Assembly (NCBI GenBank): GCA_934271265.1
Contig: CAKQRE010000008.1
Span: 1 to 37,604 of the forward strand
Source of the DNA: an uncultured Clostridia bacterium
GTDB taxonomy: Bacteria; Bacillota; Clostridia; Christensenellales; Borkfalkiaceae
Direction: 5' to 3'
DNA: 37,604 nt
Part shown: positions 24,142 to 31,873 of the stretch, piece by piece
Layout: every line of letters begins with the position of its first letter
Numbering within the stretch: the first letter of the stretch is position 1
Notes under the pieces: generated by a model
What the model saw: only the letters and a program-made list of their open reading frames with translations
The model's database searches: none
Told to the model about the DNA's origin: nothing
Translations under genes and position numbers: made by a program

Positions 24142-25630
24142 GAAAGCCCTTTCCGTTATAATGGCGGGCGCGCTTGCGGTTTGTTCCGCGGGCTGCGCAA
24201 ACAAGACTTCGCCGTCCGACGACGTTAAAACGCTTACCAACGGCAATTACTACCTTTCCGAAAAAGGCGAAGCGGTCAAATACAACTCCCTTTACTTCGA
24301 CTTTTTGGGCGGGAAAGACGTTATGCCGATCGGAGGCTTTTACGGGGTTTATAATTCGGGCGGAACGATCGACGGACTTGAAATTCCTCAGATGGTAAGC
24401 GATAAGTATTTCGGACTTATCTCCGACGCCGGCGTGAATATGGTGGTGTATTCCAGAGACGAAGACTCGGCTACGGTAAAAAGAACGCTCGAACTCGGTG
24501 AAAAACACGGCATAGGTCTGTTTGCGAACGTCAATTCGATAACAGCTTTCTGCGGAAGACAAGACGATGCTTCCAAACGCTATACCGCGGGCGGTAAAAT
24601 GCCGTTCGGCGTAACCGAAATGACGGATTATATATCCGCGTTCGCCGCATACGATTCCTTTCTCGGGATCAAGGGTGCGGACGAACCCTTCTGGTATCAA
24701 CTCGACGCGTTGCAGGCGACTTACGACGTTTTGCGCGAAGTGGGTTACGGCAATACCGAATTATACGTCAATTCTCTCGGATACGGCGGCGGCGATCTGA
24801 CTTACGGCGGCTGGGAAGAGAATATTTCGCAGGAACAATATTTCAATAAGATCTACGGTGAGATCAAAGTGCCGTTTTTGTCGGCTACGGGTTATTTCTA
24901 CACGCAAAAGGACACGCCCGACAGCGAGCTTTCGATCATGTTCACGCAACTTTCGCAAATTCGTTCGCTCGCGAATCATTACGGAGTGCCGATGTGGCGA
25001 ATGTTGCAGGCAGGCGGTCAGTGGAACGACGCCGCACAGGAGATCGAATCGGTAGATCCGTATCCCGACGAGGGAGAACTGTTGTTTGACGTGAATATCG
25101 CGCTTTGCTACGGCTGTAAGGCAATACAGTACTTTCCGCTCGTCGAGCCCGTGCATTTCGCTTACGCGCCCGGAGGAAATTACGATTTCGACCGTAACGG
25201 CATAATTTCGGCGGCAGGAAATAAAACGCGCTGGTATTATTACGTTCAGAAAGCCAACACGCAGATCAAGGCGATAGACCACGTTCTGATGAACAGCGCG
25301 AATATCGGTATGATCGTACACGGCGAAAAAGCCAATCTTCTCGCCGATACGCAGGCGAACGACAGAGCGGAACTGATAAGAGACGGCAAATTCCGCCAGC
25401 TTACTTCCGTTTCCGGCGACGATTGTTTTGTCGGCTGTTTCGATTATAACGGCGGCACCGCGCTCTACGTTGTCAATTATTCGAGAAAGGATAAGGCGAA
25501 CGTGACCCTCAACTTTGATAAAACCTACGGCTACGAAGTGATTCAGCGCGCTGTGTCGGCGGAAGTTGCGGCAAAAAATCTGCCGCTCACGCTCGAGGCA
25601 GGCGAGGGTGTACTTGTAGTTCTCAAATAA
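24134..25630 (+). CDS. Glycoside-hydrolase-like lipoprotein (probable TIM barrel), 498 aa
   Basis: The signal peptide ends in lipobox SAGC (Cys21). The mature part reads like a beta/alpha barrel: MPIGGFYGVYNSGG, then LISDAGVNMVVYSRD, a FLGIKGADEPFWYQ segment where an acidic pair could be catalytic, and MWRMLQAGGQWND. The last 90 residues resemble the beta-sandwich that often follows such barrels (ALYVVNYSRKDKANVTL). This suggests a surface hydrolase on a glycan, but I cannot assign a numbered family. The gene overlaps the previous one by eight bases and precedes the DUF4838 gene by four. Confidence 0.75.
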   Translation: MNKKALSVIMAGALAVCSAGCANKTSPSDDVKTLTNGNYYLSEKGEAVKYNSLYFDFLGGKDVMPIGGFYGVYNSGGTIDGLEIPQMVSDKYFGLISDAGVNMVVYSRDEDSATVKRTLELGEKHGIGLFANVNSITAFCGRQDDASKRYTAGGKMPFGVTEMTDYISAFAAYDSFLGIKGADEPFWYQLDALQATYDVLREVGYGNTELYVNSLGYGGGDLTYGGWEENISQEQYFNKIYGEIKVPFLSATGYFYTQKDTPDSELSIMFTQLSQIRSLANHYGVPMWRMLQAGGQWNDAAQEIESVDPYPDEGELLFDVNIALCYGCKAIQYFPLVEPVHFAYAPGGNYDFDRNGIISAAGNKTRWYYYVQKANTQIKAIDHVLMNSANIGMIVHGEKANLLADTQANDRAELIRDGKFRQLTSVSGDDCFVGCFDYNGGTALYVVNYSRKDKANVTLNFDKTYGYEVIQRAVSAEVAAKNLPLTLEAGEGVLVVLK

Positions 25631-25634
25631 CAAG

Positions 25635-27449
25635 ATGCTGACAATTGACAATCAAACTTTGAATCGATATTCCGTTCGCGCGGAAAAACTGACGGGAGCG
25701 GTCGAAAAAAAAGCGACGGAAACAATCAAAAAATACGTTTTCGCAGTCACGGGCGTTCGTTTATCCGATGAGGGTGAGTATAAAATTCTCATTAAGGTCG
25801 ACGAGGATCTCGATTCGTCTCATACGGACGGATTCATAATCGACACGATAGGTAACGATATAACGATAACCGGCAAAACGCAACTGGCGGTCGTTTACGC
25901 CGCTTTCGCGTTTGCCGAGGAGTGCCTGGGAGTTAAGTTCCTGACCGCCGATTGCGAGATCATTCCGAAAAAAGACATCGTTCAGGTCGAAAGATACGTC
26001 TATGAACCGCTTTTCGAAATGAGGACTTATCTTGTCGGAGATACTTTTCAAAACTTAGCCGATCAGGACTTTATGGCGAAAGTCAGGATAAAGGACGTGT
26101 ATACCGAAATAGACGACGCTCACGGCGGCAAGACCGAAGTTTACGGCAGGAACGTATCTCATAATTTCCACTACTACGTTCCTTACGAAAAGTACGGTGA
26201 TACTCATCCCGAATTCTATCGTCACATAGTCGTGAACGACGAAAAGATGACTACGATCGACATAACGAACGGGCTATGCGAGGACGGAACGGTCAACGAA
26301 AAAATGCCCGAAAGCGTTGTGAAAGCGGTGATCGACGAAATGTATAAAGACGTCGTAACACATCCCGACGTAAAGACCTTTATGCTTACGCAGGAAGACG
26401 GATCGGACTATTTCGACGACGAAAACAATCGTCGTTTATCCGCGAAGTATAAACGTAGCGGATTGCTGGTACGGTTTTGTAACGCCGTTATACGCGGGGT
26501 AAACGAAAGAGCGAAAAAAAATCTCGGTAAAACGGTAAAGCTCATGACATTCGCGTATGATTATACAAAAGACGCGCCCGTAAAGCGAGAGAACGGAAAA
26601 ATCGTCCCGATCGACGAAAGCGTGGTCGCCGACGAAAATCTCGTGATACAATTCGCGCTGTTTTCCAACGCCGCATATCACTATTTAGACGCGCGACAGG
26701 AAGAAATAGTCAAGACGACATGCGAGTGGGGGTATATCGCAAAAGAGTTTTGGTTCTGGGCTTACGATATTGCTTTCAATAACTATTTCGGTTATTACGA
26801 TTCATTCAAAAATATAGACGCTAACGTTAAAGATTTCAAGAATTACGGCATAACTTATCTTTGTATGCAGGGAAGCAACGATAGCCGAAAAAACTGGCAG
26901 TGCAATATGCGCGCCTACGCTTACCGGCAATTGATGAATGGAAGCAAAAAGTCAGCCGATCGCCTTATAGACGAGTATATCGACGGGTATTACTCGGTTG
27001 CCGCGGATAACGTAAGAGAGTTTATGCGGTTGTTTTCCGATAACTACGCCAAAAAACTTGCCGACGGCGAAGACGTAAAATTCACAACTTTCGGTAACTT
27101 CACAAACGGCGGGAATAACCCTTACGAAATGCTTCAAAAAGCGATAAAAGCGATCGAGGACGGAGAATTAAAGATAAAGGAACGCTTTGCGGGCAACGAG
27201 AGAGACGTTTATCTCAAACGCCTTGCGGGCGTAAAAGTCACTCCGCTCGACCTGATTTACCTCAATTATTATTCGTACTTTCCGAACGGAAGTGAAGAAG
27301 ACAGAGCGAGGAAACGCGAAGAATTCGTTCTGGCGGCAGAGTTTGCCGGAATTGACAGGGCAAGGGAAAATTATACCCTCGACAGATACGTTGCGTTTAC
27401 CGAATCGGAAGTAAAAATTCCGGACACAAGCGAAAAGTACGTGGTTTAA
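25635..27449 (+). CDS. DUF4838-type protein, alpha-glucuronidase-like architecture, 604 aa
   Basis: The N-terminal 130 residues resemble the small alpha/beta domain found before hexosaminidase and glucuronidase barrels (TGKTQLAVVYAAFAFAEECL, then GVKFLTADCEI). The central region (about 160-470) matches my memory of DUF4838: HNFHYYVPYEKYGDTHPEFY, MLTQEDGSDYFDD and EFWFWAYDIAFNNYFGY. Proteins of this kind occur in glycan-utilisation loci. No signal peptide is visible, so it may act in the cytoplasm on imported oligosaccharide. The start lacks a good ribosome binding site and probably relies on coupling with the gene ending four bases upstream. Confidence 0.8.
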   Translation: MLTIDNQTLNRYSVRAEKLTGAVEKKATETIKKYVFAVTGVRLSDEGEYKILIKVDEDLDSSHTDGFIIDTIGNDITITGKTQLAVVYAAFAFAEECLGVKFLTADCEIIPKKDIVQVERYVYEPLFEMRTYLVGDTFQNLADQDFMAKVRIKDVYTEIDDAHGGKTEVYGRNVSHNFHYYVPYEKYGDTHPEFYRHIVVNDEKMTTIDITNGLCEDGTVNEKMPESVVKAVIDEMYKDVVTHPDVKTFMLTQEDGSDYFDDENNRRLSAKYKRSGLLVRFCNAVIRGVNERAKKNLGKTVKLMTFAYDYTKDAPVKRENGKIVPIDESVVADENLVIQFALFSNAAYHYLDARQEEIVKTTCEWGYIAKEFWFWAYDIAFNNYFGYYDSFKNIDANVKDFKNYGITYLCMQGSNDSRKNWQCNMRAYAYRQLMNGSKKSADRLIDEYIDGYYSVAADNVREFMRLFSDNYAKKLADGEDVKFTTFGNFTNGGNNPYEMLQKAIKAIEDGELKIKERFAGNERDVYLKRLAGVKVTPLDLIYLNYYSYFPNGSEEDRARKREEFVLAAEFAGIDRARENYTLDRYVAFTESEVKIPDTSEKYVV

Positions 27450-27472
27450 CAACCGAAATTCCGAATAAAAGC

Positions 27473-27508
27473 CCCGGATCTTGCATATGGCAAAATCCGG
27501 GTCTTTTC
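27473..27508 (+). terminator. Terminator of the exported-protein and importer operon
   Basis: CCCGGAT (27473-27479) pairs with ATCCGGG (27495-27501), with further TTGC/GCAA pairing inside the loop. TCTTTTC follows. Confidence 0.75.
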
Positions 27509-27606
27509 ATCTGCCGATCTCCTTGCGGAAAACGGCTCGGACGCCTTGGTTATGGTATCATTGGATTATAAAAGATTATCGCGGTTTGTAATGATTGAAA
27601 GTCTCA

Positions 27607-27660
27607 TTCTCGTCATCCTGAGCCGACCCCGTAGACCGACCCCGCGAGGGATCTGAGAAT
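27607..27660. repeat. Degenerate CHPERSEGS-type short repeat
   Basis: The segment containing CATCCTGAGC and GAGGGATCTGAGAATGA has the hallmark of a widespread bacterial intergenic repeat, whose false translation reads like HPERSEGS. It precedes the better preserved tandem array. Confidence 0.5.
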
Positions 27661-27737
27661 GAAATTTTTAATTTGCCGGATTGCTTATCGCAGAGGAAGA
27701 AGCAATCTCCGGATGACAATGCGTATATAATAAAAAA

Positions 27738-27979
27738 ATGCCTTGAGATCCTTCACCGGCAGGGCAAGGGGCAGGATCAGGATGACAAGGCATTCGTCGC
27801 TAAAAAAAGACTTTAATGAAGAAAATGCCTTGAGATCCTTCACCGGCAGAGCAAGGGGCAGGATCGGGATGACAAGGCACGCGCTAAAAAAGACTTTAAC
27901 GAAGAAAATGCCTTGAGATCCTTCACCGGCAGAGCAAGGGGCAGGATCAGGATGACAAGGCATTCGTCGCTAAAAAAAG
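27738..27979. repeat. Three tandem copies of an 83-87-bp repeat
   Basis: Units begin at 27738, 27825 and 27908 with ATGCCTTGAGATCCTTCACC, and each contains GCAGGATC-GGATGACAAGGCA. The third lacks the ACTTTAA-GAAGAAA tail. Differences between units are few substitutions and a four-base deletion in unit 2. A minus-strand frame across them is an artefact of the repeat. The array fills the gap between two convergent operons; nothing else is seen from 27509 to 27606. Confidence 0.9.
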
Positions 27980-27986
27980 TTACGGA

Positions 27987-29669
27987 TCATTCGGAAACGG
28001 CGGGAAGGGCAGAATTATGAAAGACGATCGTGATATCCGTACCCACGCCGATTTTCGACGTGATCGAAAGATCTGCCCCGTAGATTTCGCAGATGTGTTT
28101 CACAATGGAAAGCCCGAGCCCCGTGCCGCCTGTCTCGCGGGAACGGGATTTGTTTACGCGGTAAAACCGTTCGCAGATCCTGCCGAGGTGTTCTTCTTCG
28201 ATCCCGATGCCGTCGTCTTTCACCGTCATGGAGACGGAATCGTCTTCTTCGGCGATAATAACGGAAACGTGACCGCCCGCGTTGTTATAGCGGATGCCGT
28301 TTTCCGTCAGATTTTTAAGGAGTTCTACGGCATGTTCTCTTTCGAGAACGGCTTTGCCTTCGCCCGAAACGGAAACGCTCACCTTTTTCTCGTTTGCCAA
28401 GGGAGCAAGGCTTTCCGCAACTTCACGCGCGGTGGCGGCGAGGTCGACGGAAACGGGGGAGAGGGGACGCCCGCTTTCCAGCTTGGAAAGATCGAGCATA
28501 TCGTTAATAAGACTGATGATACGGGAAACTTCTTTATCGATCTTTTGCGAAAATTCTTTCACTTTGTCGCCCGAAGGTTCGAGAGCGATCATATCGTTGA
28601 AAGCCTTTACCGCAGTGAGGGGAGTTTTCAGTTCGTGCGAAGCATTCGCGAAAAATTCGCTTCTCATCCGTTCGCCCGTTTTCATTGCCGTAACGTCGCT
28701 TAATACGATCACGGTATAGCCTTTTTCGAGCGGTTTTACGTTGACGAGATAGATCTTTCCGTCCTCGGAAAACTCGAAATGCCCGTCTTTACCCGTTTTC
28801 AGCGTTTCGGATACGGCTTTGTTGAAATCGGGGTCGGCGGAAAGCACGGTGTAGCGTTTTCCTTCCGCTCCCACGGGGAAAATGCGCGTCGCATTGCGGT
28901 TGATCAGGCTTACGTTGTCTTCCGAATCCAGCGCGACGATTCCGTCGGAAACGTTGTCCAGGATATAATCGAGTTTGGCTTTATCGTCCGTTGCGTCGCG
29001 AAGGGCGATCTTCAGTTTTTCGCTGATGTCGTCGATCTCGGACAGCATGGCGTTGACTTCGCCGTCTTTCGAATGGCGCACCGTTTCGTGATAAGTGCCG
29101 TTATTAACGGCAATCAGGTTGTCTTTGATCTCCCGAAGGGGTTTCACGATTCCTGCCGTCATGAAGAAACTTGCGACGAAAGAGAGGAAGAGGGCGCACA
29201 GAAGTACGTAAACCATAGAAGGCACCGTCTTCTTTACGTAATTATTCACGCTGGCGACGGGAACGGCGGCACGTACGATCACAAAGCTTTCTCCGACGGG
29301 AACTTTCAGCGCGTAATACACCATATCCTGATCGAGGGTAGAGCTGTAACGGGTGTAAACCTTAGGTTCTCCCTTTACGGCGGCGATAACCTCATCGCGG
29401 TCGAGGTGATTTTTTCCTACGATCGAGGAATCTTCGCTGTCCTTTAAAACGATGCCTTTTTCGTCGATGACGGTGATACGGATATCGTCGGGCACGTTTT
29501 CGGTTATGTTGTCGTTATAGTTCGCCGCATAGATTTCCGTTACGGCAACGATTTCTTTTTCCGCTTCTTCGTAATGAGATTTTTTGCTTGCGCCGATACC
29601 GGTAAAAAAGACGGCAAGCGTGGCTATCGTCAGAAGAACGACGCTAAAGATCAGTATTTTATTTTTCAT
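27987..29669 (-). CDS. phoR: Phosphate-sensing histidine kinase PhoR, 560 aa
   Basis: Membrane sensor kinase that phosphorylates the PhoP/PhoB regulator when phosphate is scarce. An N-terminal helix (about 5-27), an extracytoplasmic region, a second helix (about 150-172), a HAMP linker and a PAS-like domain (about 240-320) are followed by HisKA with ASHELKTPLTA (His345). The HATPase domain has the N box (ELLKNLTENGIRYN), DDGIGIEEEHL and GGTGLGLSIVKHI. It overlaps the regulator gene by four bases (ATGA). It closes the pst-pho operon. Confidence 0.93.
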   Translation of the reverse strand: MKNKILIFSVVLLTIATLAVFFTGIGASKKSHYEEAEKEIVAVTEIYAANYNDNITENVPDDIRITVIDEKGIVLKDSEDSSIVGKNHLDRDEVIAAVKGEPKVYTRYSSTLDQDMVYYALKVPVGESFVIVRAAVPVASVNNYVKKTVPSMVYVLLCALFLSFVASFFMTAGIVKPLREIKDNLIAVNNGTYHETVRHSKDGEVNAMLSEIDDISEKLKIALRDATDDKAKLDYILDNVSDGIVALDSEDNVSLINRNATRIFPVGAEGKRYTVLSADPDFNKAVSETLKTGKDGHFEFSEDGKIYLVNVKPLEKGYTVIVLSDVTAMKTGERMRSEFFANASHELKTPLTAVKAFNDMIALEPSGDKVKEFSQKIDKEVSRIISLINDMLDLSKLESGRPLSPVSVDLAATAREVAESLAPLANEKKVSVSVSGEGKAVLEREHAVELLKNLTENGIRYNNAGGHVSVIIAEEDDSVSMTVKDDGIGIEEEHLGRICERFYRVNKSRSRETGGTGLGLSIVKHICEIYGADLSITSKIGVGTDITIVFHNSALPAVSE

Positions 29670-30334
29670 TTCAACGAATAACCGACTCCGCGGACGGTAA
29701 CGATTTCCGCTTCCGAAGAGTTCAGCATCCTCCTTAAATCAGCAATATGAATGTCAAGAGTTCTCGTTTCTCCGTAATTCTTTCCCCAAACGTCGTCGAG
29801 CAGGGAATCGCGGGCGAGAACCTTTCCCGCGTTTAAAACAAGCAGTTTCAAAAGATCGTACTGTTTGGGTGTGGCGGAAACGGCGGCTCCGCCTACGGAG
29901 ACGGTGTGGGTCTCGTCGTCGATCGTAACGTCTTTGTAGACGATTTTTTTCGGCGTTTCCTTACGGCGAAGTTTTGCGTTGATCCTCGCGACGAGTTCAA
30001 GCACGCCGAAAGGTTTCGCCATGTAATCGTCTGCGCCGAGGTTCAATCCTTTCACCTTATCGATCTCGGTATCCTTGGCGGAAACCATGATAACGGGGAT
30101 CTCTGCCGTGGAGGGATCTTCCTTCAGTTCGGCGAGGATTGCGTAACCGTCAAGCCCGTCGAGCATGATGTCGAGAATAAACAAATCGGGCAATTCTTTT
30201 TCCGTTGCGGCGAAAAGAGATTTTCCGTCCGGAAAACATTCCGTGCGGAAACCCGCCCCCGTGAGAGCGAAAGAGTATACTTCACGGATGGACTCTTCGT
30301 CGTCAACGCAATAGATCAGTTTTTTCTCTTCCAT
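29666..30334 (-). CDS. phoP: Response regulator PhoP/PhoB, OmpR family, 222 aa
   Basis: Two-domain DNA-binding regulator of phosphate starvation genes. The receiver domain has Asp11-Asp12, phosphoacceptor Asp55 (ILDIMLDG) and the MAKPF lysine. The C-terminal winged helix contains TPKQYDLLKLLVLNAGKVL and RTLDIHIADLRRML. It is coupled to phoR by a four-base overlap and follows phoU after 15 bases. Its probable target is the three-unit Pho box upstream of pstS, giving autoregulation. The name phoB would be equally acceptable. Confidence 0.93.
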   Translation of the reverse strand: MEEKKLIYCVDDEESIREVYSFALTGAGFRTECFPDGKSLFAATEKELPDLFILDIMLDGLDGYAILAELKEDPSTAEIPVIMVSAKDTEIDKVKGLNLGADDYMAKPFGVLELVARINAKLRRKETPKKIVYKDVTIDDETHTVSVGGAAVSATPKQYDLLKLLVLNAGKVLARDSLLDDVWGKNYGETRTLDIHIADLRRMLNSSEAEIVTVRGVGYSLK

Positions 30335-30349
30335 GGTATCTCCTTGTTA

Positions 30350-31003
30350 TCAGCCCGGTTTGTGATAGCCTGTCGCGGCGTATTCCACCCATTCGCCGAT
30401 ATTGACGGCGTGATCGCCGATTCGTTCGATGTATTTTGCGATCATCATGAACAGGATCGCCTGATCCGCGTTGTCCGCGTTCTGCCGGATCAGCGCTATC
30501 AGGTCGTTCTTGACCGTTTCGAAAAGTTCGTCCACGCGATCGTCTCTTTTATCGAGTCCGCGCGCCGTTTCGAGATCGCGGTTGATGTAGCTGGTGACCC
30601 CGTCTTTCACCATCGATATGGCAAGTTTTGCCATCATTTCGATATGAATCGGTTCTTTGATAAACTTTTCCCCTTTGAATTGCAGGGAAAGTTCGGAAAT
30701 ATCCGCAGCCTGATCGGCGATCCTCTCGAGATCGGTGATCATCTTGAGCGCGGCGGAAACTTCGCGGAAATCGCTTGCCACCGGGTGCTCCATCAGAAGG
30801 ATCTTCAGGCAATCCTGCTCGATGTCTCTTTCCAGGTGGTCGATGTTTTTATCCTCGCTCATTACTTCGCGGGCGAGGCTGTCGTCCCGCTGTTTTAAAG
30901 CGTTGATCGATTTTTCGATGGCAAGCTCGGTCGCGTGGCACATTTCCACAAGTTTATTGAACACGTGGCTGAGTTCGTTTTCATATTTGTTTCTGATACT
31001 CAT
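30350..31003 (-). CDS. phoU: Phosphate-transport regulatory protein PhoU, 217 aa
   Basis: Helical adaptor that links the Pst importer to the PhoR kinase and keeps the response off in phosphate excess. The sequence shows the two repeated three-helix PhoU units, each with the metal-binding-type E/DxxxD pattern (EDKNIDHLERDIEQDCLKIL and KRDDRVDELFETVKNDLIAL). RIADQAADI and RIGDHAVNIGEWV are also typical. Length is normal. A 10-bp intercistronic hairpin separates it from pstB. Confidence 0.95.
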   Translation of the reverse strand: MSIRNKYENELSHVFNKLVEMCHATELAIEKSINALKQRDDSLAREVMSEDKNIDHLERDIEQDCLKILLMEHPVASDFREVSAALKMITDLERIADQAADISELSLQFKGEKFIKEPIHIEMMAKLAISMVKDGVTSYINRDLETARGLDKRDDRVDELFETVKNDLIALIRQNADNADQAILFMMIAKYIERIGDHAVNIGEWVEYAATGYHKPG

Positions 31004-31042
31004 AGTATATCCGATTTATCTCCTTTTTTCAAGTATTTTCGG

Positions 31043-31069
31043 GAGATTTCCCTCGGGAAATCTCTTTTT
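31043..31069. other. Intercistronic hairpin between pstB and phoU
   Basis: GAGATTTCCC (31043-31052) and GGGAAATCTC (31055-31064) are perfect complements. The T run (31065-31069) follows on the plus strand, so for the minus-strand operon it is a hairpin without a U tail, perhaps stabilising the pst mRNA end. On the plus strand it would terminate antisense transcription. Confidence 0.6.
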
Positions 31070-31087
31070 CCGCGGAAAGGGAAAGGA

Positions 31088-31873
31088 TCAGCCGAATCTT
31101 CCCGTGATATAATTTTCCGTTCGTTTATCCCGCGGGGAAGAGAATATTTTTTCGGTATCGTCGAACTCGACGAGTTCGCCGAGCAGGAAAAACGCCGTTT
31201 TATCGGCAATTCTCGTTGCCTGTTGCATGTTGTGCGTCACGATTACGATGGTAAGGGTCTTTTTCAGCTCTTCCATCAGCTCTTCTATCTTGCCCGTGGA
31301 AATGGGATCGAGAGCGGAGGTCGGTTCGTCCATGAGAAGGATCTTCGGGCTTGCCGCAAGAGAGCGGGCGATACAAAGGCGTTGCTGTTGACCGCCGCTC
31401 ATGCCGAGCGCGCTCTGACCGAGTCTGTCCTTTACCTCGTCCCAGATGCTCGCGCGGCGAAGTGAAGTTTCCACGATCTCGTCGAGTTCTCTTTTTTTAC
31501 GGACGCCGAACGTTCTCGGCGCGTAGGCGATGTTGTCGTAAATGCTCATCGGGAAGGGGTTCGGTTTCTGGAATACCATGCCGACGTTCTTTCTCAGCAT
31601 GTTAACGTCTGTATTTTTGTCGTAAATATCACGGTCGCCGATCCTGAATTCGCCGGTGATCTTGCAGCCTTCCACAAGGTCGTTCATGCGGTCGAAACAC
31701 TTGATAAAGGTGGACTTGCCGCATCCGGAAGGTCCGATAAATGCCGTCACCTTACGGGCGGGGATTTCCGCGTTGATATCTTTCAGGGCGTGAAAATCTC
31801 CGTACCACAGATTTGCGTTTTTTACCGATATGTTCATTCCGAAGGTTTCCGTGTTCTGTTTATCTTTTGCCAT
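31088..31873 (-). CDS. pstB: Phosphate ABC transporter ATPase PstB, 261 aa
   Basis: ATP-hydrolysing subunit of the high-affinity phosphate importer. Walker A is GPSGCGKST (residues 47-55), the ABC signature is MSGGQQQRL, Walker B is KILLMDEPTSALDP, and the switch histidine is in IVIVTHNM. The PstB-typical KCFDRMND and MVFQKPNPFPMS segments are present. The gene overlaps the permease fusion by 14 bases, so the two are translated together. Length is normal. Confidence 0.96.
   Translation of the reverse strand: MAKDKQNTETFGMNISVKNANLWYGDFHALKDINAEIPARKVTAFIGPSGCGKSTFIKCFDRMNDLVEGCKITGEFRIGDRDIYDKNTDVNMLRKNVGMVFQKPNPFPMSIYDNIAYAPRTFGVRKKRELDEIVETSLRRASIWDEVKDRLGQSALGMSGGQQQRLCIARSLAASPKILLMDEPTSALDPISTGKIEELMEELKKTLTIVIVTHNMQQATRIADKTAFFLLGELVEFDDTEKIFSSPRDKRTENYITGRFG

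Noticed and set aside
27685..27963. Minus-strand 92-residue frame with repeated CHPDPAP/LALPVKDLKAF motifs
   Set aside because: It is a translation of the tandem repeat array, shifts frame between units and has no ribosome binding site.
27738..27979. CRISPR array
   Set aside because: Units are long and contiguous, without unique spacers between short repeats.
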